Shown piece by piece: positions 51,596-60,863 of a stretch of 64,000 nt of DNA (positions are counted from its first letter, which is position 1; the number at the start of each line of letters is the position of its first letter). The translations under genes were made by a program, and so were the position numbers. The notes under the pieces are model-generated. The model was given only the letters and a program-made list of their open reading frames with translations, was not told the DNA's origin and did not search any database. This DNA comes from Prevotella sp. (GTDB lineage: Bacteria > Bacteroidota > Bacteroidia > Bacteroidales > Bacteroidaceae). The DNA is taken from NCBI GenBank assembly GCA_017460515.1, contig JAFUAY010000035.1, positions 42,553-106,552 on the forward strand, in the 5' to 3' direction.

Positions 51596-53848
51596 TTAAT
51601 GCAGCGCTTTGAGTGAGTCCTGTTCGCCTACCACCCAGATGATGTCGCCTTCCTGGAACTTTCGGTTCGGTGGGAAGGGTGAGAGGTTCTCCTTTCCCTC
51701 CTCCAGTCCTACAACCATGATGCCATAGGCACGACGGATATCGCTCTCTTGCAGCGTCTTACCGATGAACGGACTCTCGCTGCCGATGATAAGCTGTTGC
51801 AGTTTCATCTCGCGTTTTTCCAGGTCCCCGTCTTCGCCCATTACCTCGCTCTCGATGGCAGCACTCAGCTTAGCCAGCTGTTCGTCGCTACCGATGGCCT
51901 GCAGTTTGTCGTAAGGAAAGATGATGTAGTCGCCGTCAGGAATGTTCAGACGGAACCCACCACGCAGGATGCTGCTGACGTGAACACCGAACTTTCTACC
52001 GAGGTTCAGTTGACGAAGCGTCTGTCCCATCCATCGGGAGTTGGCAGGCACGTCGAAGTCTGCAATATGGATATCGCGATCCAGCAGTCGGCCTTCATAG
52101 AGCGGGCGCTTCTTGCCGTGCACTTGTGCCTCGATATCACGTGAGCGCAGGTTGTTGATGAACAGGCGCTCCAGCATGATACTGTTTCGCTTGGTCTGTC
52201 GCGAAAGAACGATGAGGATCATAGCCACGAAGCCCACCGTAATCATGATGGCGGGGGTGTAGTGGAACAGGTAGCTGCAAATATTGAAGATGAAGCCCAC
52301 GGCAATCATGATCCTAACGAGGAAGGTGAAGAGCAGCGGCAGACGATTGCGGTTGCTCTCCTGCCAGAGGGCTTTCCACTCCTCTGAATGGTTCTTCTTC
52401 ATCACCATTGCACGGAGGAAGGGCGAGATCAGCAAGACGGTTATCAGTCCTATTGCTGCATTGAAATACCAACGGTCGGCCCATGAGGGCACCAGCTGCT
52501 TGGCAAACGGAACGATAAACGTGAACATCACCGTAATCACAGCTACTGAGAGGATGCTGTAGACGCACGTGTTGACTGCCATCTGGGTGAGCAGACTCTT
52601 CCATTTGTTCTTCTCGGTGCTGTTGGGACGGCTCATCGACAAGCGGTTCAGCATCTGGATGAGTCGTGAGGGCAGTCGGTGTTCCAACTGATTGTAAGCC
52701 GGTGTGGCGAACCGTATCATGTAAGGTGTGAGAAAGGTTGTTATGACCGATACGGCCACCACCACCGGATAGAGGAAATCGCTAATCACGTCGAGTGACA
52801 ATCCCAGCGAGGCGATGATGAAAGAGAACTCACCAATCTGTGCCATCGAGAAACCGCAACGCATCGCTGACTTCAGGCTCTCGCCACCCAGCATGAAGGC
52901 GAAGGAGCCCAGCACACTCTGTCCGATGAGGATGGTGAGCACCAGGGCGATGATAGGAAGGGCGTAGTTGACGAGGATCTGCGGGTCGACCAGCATACCC
53001 ACCGAGACGAAGAAGATGGCTCCAAAAAGGTTCTTGACTGGTTCTACGAGTTTTTCAATCCTGTCGGCTTCTATGGTCTCGGCAAGGATACTACCCATGA
53101 TGAAGGCTCCGAAAGCCGACGAGAATCCTACCTTCGTAGAGAATACCGCCATCGCACAGCACAAGCCCAAGGACACCACCAGCAGCACCTCAGCATTGAC
53201 CAGCTTACGCACCGAGCGCAGGAATATAGGAATGGCAAAGATACCCACCACGAGCCACAACACGAGGAAGAATCCTATCTTCAGGATAGACCCGATCATC
53301 TGTCCACCGTCAGGATTGTTTCCGCTGGCAATGGCACTCAGCATCACCATCATTACGATAGCCAGGATATCCTCCAGAATCAGTACAGACATCACCAAGC
53401 CGGTGAACTGCTGCTGGCGAAGTCCCAAGTCGTCGAAGGCCTTATAGATAATCGTAGTACTACTCATGGCCAGCATGCCGCCCAGGAAGATGCAGTCCAT
53501 CTTTGACCAACCAAAAGCATGACCCACCAAAACGCCCAGCAGCGACATGGAGAAGATGATGCTGATGGTTGAGATAATGGGCGAGGCTCCCATCTTCAGA
53601 ATCTTCTTGAACGAGAAATCCAATCCCAGCGAGAACAGCAGGAACATCACGCCGATGTCTGCCCACAGATGGATGTTCGACATGTCTACTACGGATGCCG
53701 TATAGGGCATGTGGGGCGATACGAGGAAGCCCGCCATGATATAGCCGAGCACCAGCGGTTGTTTCAATTTCTTGAAGATAATGGTGACAATACCGGCAAC
53801 CATCAGCATCAAGGCGAGGTCTTGGATGAGTGGGGGAAGTTCAGACAT
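51596..53848 (-). CDS. CPA2-type monovalent cation:proton antiporter with C-terminal TrkA_C domains
   Basis: 750 residues. An N-terminal Na+/H+ exchanger domain of about 12 TM helices (about 5-385) contains LFSLGLDFSFKKILKMG and GAIFFVSVGMLVDP, typical of KefB/KefC relatives. Four more TM helices lie around 425-555. The cytoplasmic tail has two RCK_C/TrkA_C domains (about 585-660 and 670-750), with LNIPDGDYIIFPYDKL and KFQEGDIIWVVGEQ. Likely K+ or Na+ efflux coupled to protons, gated by the RCK tail. Confidence 0.9.
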   Translation of the reverse strand: MSELPPLIQDLALMLMVAGIVTIIFKKLKQPLVLGYIMAGFLVSPHMPYTASVVDMSNIHLWADIGVMFLLFSLGLDFSFKKILKMGASPIISTISIIFSMSLLGVLVGHAFGWSKMDCIFLGGMLAMSSTTIIYKAFDDLGLRQQQFTGLVMSVLILEDILAIVMMVMLSAIASGNNPDGGQMIGSILKIGFFLVLWLVVGIFAIPIFLRSVRKLVNAEVLLVVSLGLCCAMAVFSTKVGFSSAFGAFIMGSILAETIEADRIEKLVEPVKNLFGAIFFVSVGMLVDPQILVNYALPIIALVLTILIGQSVLGSFAFMLGGESLKSAMRCGFSMAQIGEFSFIIASLGLSLDVISDFLYPVVVAVSVITTFLTPYMIRFATPAYNQLEHRLPSRLIQMLNRLSMSRPNSTEKNKWKSLLTQMAVNTCVYSILSVAVITVMFTFIVPFAKQLVPSWADRWYFNAAIGLITVLLISPFLRAMVMKKNHSEEWKALWQESNRNRLPLLFTFLVRIMIAVGFIFNICSYLFHYTPAIMITVGFVAMILIVLSRQTKRNSIMLERLFINNLRSRDIEAQVHGKKRPLYEGRLLDRDIHIADFDVPANSRWMGQTLRQLNLGRKFGVHVSSILRGGFRLNIPDGDYIIFPYDKLQAIGSDEQLAKLSAAIESEVMGEDGDLEKREMKLQQLIIGSESPFIGKTLQESDIRRAYGIMVVGLEEGKENLSPFPPNRKFQEGDIIWVVGEQDSLKALH

Positions 53849-53875
53849 CTTATTTATAGTTTTGCAGGAAAAGGA

Positions 53876-55111
53876 TTAATCGCCATAATTGGCTGTCAGT
53901 TCACAGATTTTCACGATGAGACTCATGGCCTTCTGCATTGACTGTATGGGAACGAACTCGTACGGACCGTGGAAGTTCAGTCCGCCGGCAAAGATATTGG
54001 GGCAGGGCAGGCCCTTGAACGAGAGCTGGGCTCCATCGGTACCGCCACGGATGGGCTTCACCTTGGGCGAGATACCTACCTCCTGCATGGCGTGCAGAAC
54101 CAGGTCAATGACGTGCATCTGCGGGTCTATCTTCTCCTTCATGTTATAGTACTGGTCATTGACTTCAGCCACCACCGTGCCTTCTCCGTATTTCTCGTTC
54201 ATCTGCTCGGCACATTGCTTGATCAGTCGCTTGCGAGCCTCGAATTTCTGACGGTCATGATCACGGATAATGTAGCTTAACTTGGCTTGTTCGGTACTGG
54301 TCTGCATGCCTGTCAGGTGGAAAAATCCCTGATAGCCTTCTGTCGTTTCAGGCGTTTCTTCGGCTGGAAGCATTGCTGCAAACTCCATCGCCAATCTGCT
54401 GGCATTCAACATCTTACCCTTGGCATAGCCAGGATGTACGCTCACACCCTTAATGGTGATCTTGGCCCCAGCTGCATTGAAATTCTCAAACTCCAGTTCG
54501 CCCAGTTCTCCGCCGTCCATCGTGTAGGCCCACTGACATCCGAACTTCTCTACATCGAAGTGGTGGGCGCCCATACCGATCTCTTCGTCAGGATTGAAAG
54601 CCACACGAATCTTGCCGTGCTTGATTTCCTGATGCTGACGCAGGTAACACATTGCCTCTACAATCTCGGCAATGCCTGCCTTATCGTCGGCTCCCAGTAG
54701 TGTGTGACCATCCGTCACGATGAGGTCTTCACCCTGATGGCTCAGCAGTTCGGGGAATACCTGTGTCTGCATCACGATGCCCTCTGAGAGTTGGATGTCA
54801 CTACCATCATAGTTGCTAATGATGCTTGGATGGATGTTGGCGCCTGAACAGTCGGGCGACGTGTCGTAATGGCTGATAAAGCCTATCGTGGGCACCTTCT
54901 TGTCACTCGCCCTGCTCATATTGCTGGGCAGCGTGGCATAGATATAACCTTTCTCGTCCATCTCAACCTCTTCCAGCCCTTCCTGTTCCAGTTCCTTCTT
55001 CAGGTATTCGGCAAAGACGAGTTGTTTCGATGTACTGGGCACAGTCTCACTTTCTTCAGATGACTGTGTGTCAAACTTCGTGTAGTTTAAGAATCGATCT
55101 ATGATATTCAT
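53876..55111 (-). CDS. pepT: Peptidase T (tripeptide aminopeptidase)
   Basis: 411 residues of the M20B family. Zinc and catalytic residues lie in ISHYDTSPD (His and Asp), [17 protein letters not shown] (bridging Asp), [16 protein letters not shown] (general base Glu) and [10 protein letters not shown], with a late His in [15 protein letters not shown]. It removes N-terminal residues from tripeptides in the cytoplasm. It is 27 nt upstream of the antiporter gene on the same strand. Confidence 0.95.
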   Translation of the reverse strand: MNIIDRFLNYTKFDTQSSEESETVPSTSKQLVFAEYLKKELEQEGLEEVEMDEKGYIYATLPSNMSRASDKKVPTIGFISHYDTSPDCSGANIHPSIISNYDGSDIQLSEGIVMQTQVFPELLSHQGEDLIVTDGHTLLGADDKAGIAEIVEAMCYLRQHQEIKHGKIRVAFNPDEEIGMGAHHFDVEKFGCQWAYTMDGGELGELEFENFNAAGAKITIKGVSVHPGYAKGKMLNASRLAMEFAAMLPAEETPETTEGYQGFFHLTGMQTSTEQAKLSYIIRDHDRQKFEARKRLIKQCAEQMNEKYGEGTVVAEVNDQYYNMKEKIDPQMHVIDLVLHAMQEVGISPKVKPIRGGTDGAQLSFKGLPCPNIFAGGLNFHGPYEFVPIQSMQKAMSLIVKICELTANYGD

Positions 55112-55176
55112 ATTGTATGTTGTTTTTTTTTACAGATTCAGTATTGTATTTAGTTTATTTACGTGAATATGTTTCA

Positions 55177-57147
55177 TCAATGCTTATTTTCTCTTTCCTT
55201 GATGATGCCGTGACGATAGGCGTAGAGCAGCTTCCTCAAGTCTTCAATCTGAGAGCGAAGTTCAATACCCTTGTCGGTATCAGCCACCAGCATGCGGTGG
55301 GTCGACATTTCCACAATCTGGGTGGTAGACTTGATATCGGTACCCAGGTTGATGGCATCGCGAGCACTGGTGAAGGGCTCGTGCTGTACGAGCTGGAACC
55401 CTCGGCTGTGGTAGACGAGCGTATATCCGGCAATGCCCGTTTCGGAATGATAGGCTTCCGAGAATCCGCCGTCAATCACCATCAGCAGTCCGCCAGCCTT
55501 GATGGGGTTCTCACCCTTGGAGGCATGAACGGGAACATGTCCGTTGATGATGTGTCGGTTACTGCCTTTCACACCAAAGGCATCGAGGATATGTTCACAG
55601 ACCTCTGCAGAGTTGCGAAGCAGGAAATAGTAACCCTTCGATTCTTTGAACGTCTCCTTATCGGTGAGGAAATAGCGCTCGAAGGTAGCCATCTTTGATT
55701 TGTCGAAGAGGGGAGAGTCTTTGCCACACCAGAGGTAGAGGAAATAGTCCTTAGCATATTGCTTCAGATCGGCAGGGGTGTCGTTCTGGAAGGCAGCCCG
55801 CACCAGCTGACCGATATAGTTCATAAGCTGCCTGCCGGCATACTTCTCTCCCATGATCTCCACATTCTTCAGCGATCCGTCTTCGTTTAGGGGGATGGAA
55901 GCATGGAACAACAGGTTCTGATTACAGATAGTGAACATGCATCCGTGACTCATGATGGTGCGGATATGCTTGCGAAGTTTCTCGCTGACCCGGAATGAGT
56001 GGTGGAGCTTTTGCATGAGCAGGGTCTCCTCAGCAGTCATTACCGAAGGATTGACGGGATCGATGGTGGGGAATGAGCAGGAAGTCATGGGATAGTCGGT
56101 GCCGTCGATACGACAGGTCTGCTTCTCATAGTCGACAGATTCCAGCAGACAGCGGTCTTCCATATTCCATTCCTTGCGGCGATGGAAGATGGCAGCCTCC
56201 TGCTTGAACTGAATGACGGTAATAGCCTTATGCATCTTGGCAGTCAACTGCAGCGTCTTCTCATCCATCTTAGCATCTTTCAGCAGCTTGGGAATGAACT
56301 CAGTGCATGGATCATCTCCATAAGTGTCGAGGGCGAAGGTGGCCAACGGAACGAGGTTGATGCCGTAACCCTCTTCGAGTGTGGCGAGATTGGCATAGCG
56401 CAGCGACAGACGAAGCACGTTGCAGATGCAGGCATCATTGCCAGCTGAGGCTCCCATCCACAGAATGTCATGATTGCCCCATTGGATATCCCAGGAGTGA
56501 TACTGACGAAGCGTATCGAGGATGATGTGTGCACCTGGTCCGCGATCGTAGATATCGCCCAGAATATGCAGTTGATCGATAGCCAGACGGTGTATGACGT
56601 TACAGACGGCAATGATAAAATCATCGGCTCGCCCCGTGCTGATAATCGTATCGACAATCACGGCTACGTAGGCAGCCTTGTCATTATCGTCAGGACGCTC
56701 GTGAAGAAGCTCTTCGATGATATAGCCGAACTCCTCCGGCAACGTCTTTCGCACCTTTGAACGGGTGTATTTTGACGATACCTCACGACAGACTTTCACC
56801 AATTGATGGATGGTGATATGATACCAGTCGTCCAGGTCCTGCTCGACAGCCTTGATCAACTCCAGTTTCTGTTCCGGATAGTAAATGAGCGTGCAGAGCT
56901 CTTTCTTTTCAGCCTCACGGATGGTGTTGCCGAATATCTCAGACACCTTTCGCTTGATGTTGCCCGAGGCGTTTTTCAACACATGAATGAAGGCCTCGTG
57001 CTCACCGTGCAGGTCTGCCAGGAAATGCTCAGTTCCCTTGGGCAGGTTCAGGATGGCCTCAAGGTTGATAATCTCGCTGGCGGCATCAGCTACGGTGGGG
57101 TAGGTGTTTGACAGCAGATGGAGATAACGTTCTTCGTCGATGTTCAT
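55177..57147 (-). CDS. fbp: Fructose-1,6-bisphosphatase class III
   Basis: 656 residues from ATG 57147 (MNIDEERYLHLLSNTYPT), the usual length for the class III (Firmicutes/Bacteroidetes) enzyme. Metallophosphatase-type motifs LADLHGEHEAFIHVLKN, LHILGDIYDRGPGAH and IQWGNHDILWMGA are clear. It catalyses the committed step of gluconeogenesis. It lies 40 nt downstream of a glycosyltransferase-like gene. Confidence 0.95.
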   Translation of the reverse strand: MNIDEERYLHLLSNTYPTVADAASEIINLEAILNLPKGTEHFLADLHGEHEAFIHVLKNASGNIKRKVSEIFGNTIREAEKKELCTLIYYPEQKLELIKAVEQDLDDWYHITIHQLVKVCREVSSKYTRSKVRKTLPEEFGYIIEELLHERPDDNDKAAYVAVIVDTIISTGRADDFIIAVCNVIHRLAIDQLHILGDIYDRGPGAHIILDTLRQYHSWDIQWGNHDILWMGASAGNDACICNVLRLSLRYANLATLEEGYGINLVPLATFALDTYGDDPCTEFIPKLLKDAKMDEKTLQLTAKMHKAITVIQFKQEAAIFHRRKEWNMEDRCLLESVDYEKQTCRIDGTDYPMTSCSFPTIDPVNPSVMTAEETLLMQKLHHSFRVSEKLRKHIRTIMSHGCMFTICNQNLLFHASIPLNEDGSLKNVEIMGEKYAGRQLMNYIGQLVRAAFQNDTPADLKQYAKDYFLYLWCGKDSPLFDKSKMATFERYFLTDKETFKESKGYYFLLRNSAEVCEHILDAFGVKGSNRHIINGHVPVHASKGENPIKAGGLLMVIDGGFSEAYHSETGIAGYTLVYHSRGFQLVQHEPFTSARDAINLGTDIKSTTQIVEMSTHRMLVADTDKGIELRSQIEDLRKLLYAYRHGIIKERENKH

Positions 57148-57187
57148 GATGCTATTGATATCTAAAAAAGGTCGGTAGATGTGTTTG

Positions 57188-58243
57188 TTATATCTGTAGA
57201 TGACAGACGATGCTGGATCGTATCTGTCGGGTCGTATTGTCTTCTTTGGGTGCACAGGGCATGAAGCCTTCATCCAGTCCTGTCTGCTCAGCAATCACGG
57301 TGAGGAGTGATGCCATAAAGTCAGTCAGATGTTCTGTCTCCAACTGCTGCATCACCACATCGTCTTCCACGTCTTCATGACGTAGTGCCACATCCAGATT
57401 GGCAAGTGAAAGCAGCGGCAGGTTGTTGGTCGACACCTGATTCCTGATGATATGAACCATATCGTTGATGGTCTTTCCGGCAATGGATTCGGGCTTCTCG
57501 TAATGATTAGGCAGATAGCTGGGTGCTGCGGGTTGCAGCAGTCCTGTCAGTCCTAAGGTGAGCATGCCTCTTTCGCAGAAGGCTGTGATGCCCTCCTGTT
57601 CAGCATAGGTCGAAAGCAGCCCCCAGTCAACTCCGTTCATCTCACAAGGCGTCACCCATCGCTCATCGCCAGTGATGCCAGCCTTGAGGAATGTCTTGAT
57701 GACGGTGCGAGTTTCATCGTTAAACAGTTCCAAGACGTTGGAATTCAACGCTTTCTCATAGACGGCGAAATATTCGCGGGTCATTCGATCTGCCGAAGTA
57801 GTCTTGGTGATGAAGGGATTGTGTATGATCTCTATCCTTGGGTTCAAGTCGAGATTTCTCAATTCGGCAGCCTCAATCTCACTCCTGGCAACAAGAGCAT
57901 AGGCGTGAGATATAATGGTTCGCATATGACTGCCAATGGCTTCACTGTCCTTGCTCCACGACTCTAATTCTCCGTGGGGCGTGATGATGATGCGATAGCC
58001 CTGCTTCTGGGCCCACACGACGGCTTTATTGGCTTTGGCTGATCCGAATCCGTGCAGGTGGATGATGTCGGGCTGTAACGCTTCGCATTGCTGCTGAATC
58101 CCTTCTGCTTCGTCAGCCATCATCATTTGAAAGCCTCTCTCGCCAGCCGTAGCATTAAGTGCCGATATACCGTTCATCAGCATATTGACATAAGGTGCCA
58201 GGGTAAGTGCCTGGGGCGATAGGATAATCAGGACTTTTCGCAT
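57188..58243 (-). CDS. GT-B-like glycosyltransferase with atypical C-terminal half
   Basis: 351 residues from ATG 58243 (MRKVLIILSPQALTLAPYV). The first half resembles the GT4 acceptor-binding domain: IIHLHGFGSAKANKAV, RIIITPHGELESW and ARSEIEAAELRNL, ending IEIIHNPF. After about residue 165 the expected donor-binding domain with an E-x7-E motif is absent and an unrelated, largely helical region follows (from TREYFAVYEKALNSN). It may be a family-specific partner of the GT2 gene 43 nt upstream rather than an independent enzyme. Substrate unknown. Confidence 0.75.
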   Translation of the reverse strand: MRKVLIILSPQALTLAPYVNMLMNGISALNATAGERGFQMMMADEAEGIQQQCEALQPDIIHLHGFGSAKANKAVVWAQKQGYRIIITPHGELESWSKDSEAIGSHMRTIISHAYALVARSEIEAAELRNLDLNPRIEIIHNPFITKTTSADRMTREYFAVYEKALNSNVLELFNDETRTVIKTFLKAGITGDERWVTPCEMNGVDWGLLSTYAEQEGITAFCERGMLTLGLTGLLQPAAPSYLPNHYEKPESIAGKTINDMVHIIRNQVSTNNLPLLSLANLDVALRHEDVEDDVVMQQLETEHLTDFMASLLTVIAEQTGLDEGFMPCAPKEDNTTRQIRSSIVCHLQI

Positions 58244-58286
58244 GAGGGATGATGTTTTAGCAGACGGTTCGTTGAGCGAGATGTTT

Positions 58287-59270
58287 CTATTTTCTGATAA
58301 AATCGGCTTTGTCTGCCAGGACGTATCGGAATCGCAGGCAGAGCATAGTCCACAAGTAGCGGTAGTCGAAGAAGGGCAGCTTCCACCAGGCAATGCTGAC
58401 ACCGAGTTTCTTCGTGCGAAGGTAGTCAATGGCGAATCGCAGGATGATGAACAGCAGCAGTACCAAAAGAGCTATCGTTGCATACAGCACTTCGCCTTGA
58501 ATACTGGCAAAGGCAGCGTAGGCGATAGTACCCAGCGTGACAGCATGCAGTAGGGTCTGGTCGGCAAGGAGCATCAGTTTGCCGCACCACTTGTGATGTA
58601 GGTGAGGCTGGATGCAGAGATAGTGCAACTGCTCATAGAGCCACTCCTTTTTCGTAGGACACTCTTGCAGTAGATAGCAGTCGTTATCTACCATCCTGGC
58701 AGCAGTCTCACTCTCGTTGACAAGGAAGTCGAACTCGCCTCTTCTGAAAGTCAGGTTCCTGATGAATCCTTCTTTCTGCATGAAGAGTGATTTGCGAATG
58801 ATGACACATGCTCCTGCACACCGATAGGGACGTGCGGTCTGCATGCACCAGCTTTTCAGTCGCAGATAAGAGTAGTATTCGGGCGTTGACTCATCGTAGT
58901 AAGTGAAACAGCAGAGCACATCGTTCTCTTCAGGACAATGATTCGCAATTGTCTCCAGCCAGTGGTTACTGACTGGAGAGCAATCGGCATCTGTGATGAT
59001 AATCCTTTCGTTGTGAGCAGCTTTAATGCCAAGTGTCAGGGCAAGCTTCCTTCGACTGACGTAATGGCTCGAAGCAGGTATGTAGGTCGAATAGAAATTC
59101 GGATAGGCTGCTTTCATCTCGGTCAGCACTTCACTGGTTTCGTCAGTAGAGGATTCATCGACTACAATCACCTCATAGCCTGGTTCGTATTGCTGTTCCA
59201 GCAACTTCTGCAAGTTACGTTTTAAGGCATCTGCCCGATCATGTGCTGCGATGACAACGGAAAAGGACAT
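58287..59270 (-). CDS. Family 2 glycosyltransferase, membrane-anchored
   Basis: 327 residues. GT-A core with MSFSVVIAAHDRADAL, VIVVDESSTDET, the metal-binding DADC motif near residue 94 and RRGEFDFLVNESETAAR toward the acceptor site. Two TM helices (about 243-283) sit near the C-terminus. It would use a nucleotide sugar at the inner face of the inner membrane to build an envelope glycan. It is 30 nt downstream of the DUF4301 gene and upstream of the GT-B-like gene, so the three probably act together. Confidence 0.86.
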   Translation of the reverse strand: MSFSVVIAAHDRADALKRNLQKLLEQQYEPGYEVIVVDESSTDETSEVLTEMKAAYPNFYSTYIPASSHYVSRRKLALTLGIKAAHNERIIITDADCSPVSNHWLETIANHCPEENDVLCCFTYYDESTPEYYSYLRLKSWCMQTARPYRCAGACVIIRKSLFMQKEGFIRNLTFRRGEFDFLVNESETAARMVDNDCYLLQECPTKKEWLYEQLHYLCIQPHLHHKWCGKLMLLADQTLLHAVTLGTIAYAAFASIQGEVLYATIALLVLLLFIILRFAIDYLRTKKLGVSIAWWKLPFFDYRYLWTMLCLRFRYVLADKADFIRK

Positions 59271-59300
59271 ACTGTATACTGTTAATACAAATCGTTTTGA

Positions 59301-60800
59301 TTACTGGTGCTGTTCGCGAAGCAGGTCGTTGACAGTCTTCACGGGGTTGAAGGTGCCCAGGGGTACTTCTACGAAGACGGTGCTCCAGTCGCTCATGGCA
59401 CCATTCCACAGGCCAGGCAGTTCGAGGGCCTTCAGCTCTTTGCCTCCCTTTGACTTGCTGGAGATGAAGCCAGTGGTCTTGTCTACGAAGTCAGGCAGAT
59501 TGAAGGGTTTGCCCTTATAGTCGCGTACAGCACATACCAGGTCGACGGGGTTGAAGTGGGTGCCCTGAGTGAACATCTTCATATATTCAGCATTATTGGT
59601 GTCAATCTGTGAGCTCTCCAGAATCTGCAGGCTGACGGTACCATCCTGATTGTAGGTAAGGAACGGGCCACCACCAGGCTCACCCACATTCTTCACCACA
59701 CCGCAGACACGCATAGGTCTGTTCAACTTGGCACGCAGGTACTCAGTGTCAATTTTCTTACCCTTGGAGTTGGTGCAGAGACATTTCTCCACGAAGTCGG
59801 CAATCTCCTTCAGCTGGGCATCATCGACTCCGGCATCCAGTTTCTTCAGGTATTCGAAGGCCTGCTTCTGGAGCGTTACCAATACACCAGCGATAACCTG
59901 TTTCCACTCAACGGTTTCTGGCTTCAGACGGTCGGGGACCACGTTGTCAATATTCTTGATGAAGATCACGTCGGCATCAATCTCATTCAGGTTCTCAATC
60001 AGCGCACCATGTCCGCCTGGACGGAACAGCAACGAACCGTCGGCTTCGCGGAAAGGCGTGTTGTCGGGATTGGCAGCAACGGTATCCGTAGATGGCTTCT
60101 GCTCAGAGAAAGTGATGTCGTACTTGATGCCGTATTTCTTGGCAAAGCCGTCTGCCTTCTCAGCCACTTTCTGCTTGAAGAATCCCATGTGCTCATGAGA
60201 GACGGTGAAATGTACGTGGGCCTCGCCGTTGGATGCGGCATAGAGAGCTCCCTCGACGAGATGCTCCTCCATAGGCGTACGGGCACCTTCTTCATACTTA
60301 TGGAACAGCAACATACCCTTTGGCAGTTGTCCATAGTTCAGTCCTTCAGCTTTCAGCATATTGGCAGCTACGGCCTTATACTGTCCGGCAGCCATCAGTT
60401 CCTTGATACCTTTGCCCTCATTCTTACGGCAGATGGCATCAAGAGCATCATAGAAAGCGAACTTCTCGATATCAGCGAAGTATTTCTTCTCGAAATCAGT
60501 CGTGGGCACATCATAATCGGCATCCACGAAGGCAAACATATTCTTGAACATGCGGCTGGCTGCTCCTGATGCAGGAACGAACTTCACCACCTTCTTGCCT
60601 TCTGCCTTATACTGCTGCCATGCGGTTACATAGTTCTTACGCTCAGCTTCAGCAGGAGCAATGATACCATTGCCGACAGCTGCTGCTGCTTCAAGTTTCA
60701 GGAAAGGGAACCCCGTTTCAAACTGTTTCAACTGGGTCATAATCTGCTCTTCGCTAATGCCGCGCTGAGCAATCTGCTTTAGGTCTTGTTGTGTTAACAT
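59301..60800 (-). CDS. DUF4301 family protein, nucleotidyltransferase-like motifs
   Basis: 499 residues from ATG 60800 (MLTQQDLKQIAQRGI). I recognise DUF4301 of unknown function. PASGAASRMFKNMFAF, RPGGHGALIENLNEID and FIKNIDNVVPDRL resemble, in order, the phosphate-loop, GHG and DN motifs of eukaryotic-type UDP-sugar pyrophosphorylases. That similarity is mine from reading and is not a database result. A sugar-nucleotide role would fit the two glycosyltransferase genes that follow. Confidence 0.8.
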   Translation of the reverse strand: MLTQQDLKQIAQRGISEEQIMTQLKQFETGFPFLKLEAAAAVGNGIIAPAEAERKNYVTAWQQYKAEGKKVVKFVPASGAASRMFKNMFAFVDADYDVPTTDFEKKYFADIEKFAFYDALDAICRKNEGKGIKELMAAGQYKAVAANMLKAEGLNYGQLPKGMLLFHKYEEGARTPMEEHLVEGALYAASNGEAHVHFTVSHEHMGFFKQKVAEKADGFAKKYGIKYDITFSEQKPSTDTVAANPDNTPFREADGSLLFRPGGHGALIENLNEIDADVIFIKNIDNVVPDRLKPETVEWKQVIAGVLVTLQKQAFEYLKKLDAGVDDAQLKEIADFVEKCLCTNSKGKKIDTEYLRAKLNRPMRVCGVVKNVGEPGGGPFLTYNQDGTVSLQILESSQIDTNNAEYMKMFTQGTHFNPVDLVCAVRDYKGKPFNLPDFVDKTTGFISSKSKGGKELKALELPGLWNGAMSDWSTVFVEVPLGTFNPVKTVNDLLREQHQ

Positions 60801-60836
60801 AATTGTATGATTATTTGTAATAAAAGATTTTGCTTG

Positions 60837-60844
60837 CAAATTTA
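60837..60844 (-). promoter_or_regulatory. Candidate -7 box for the DUF4301 operon
   Basis: The minus strand reads TAAATTTG followed by CAAGC, 36 nt before the ATG. It sits in the 63-nt gap after rlmD. No -33 TTTG. Confidence 0.45.
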
Positions 60845-60863
60845 CAAAAAGTTTCTGAATCGC

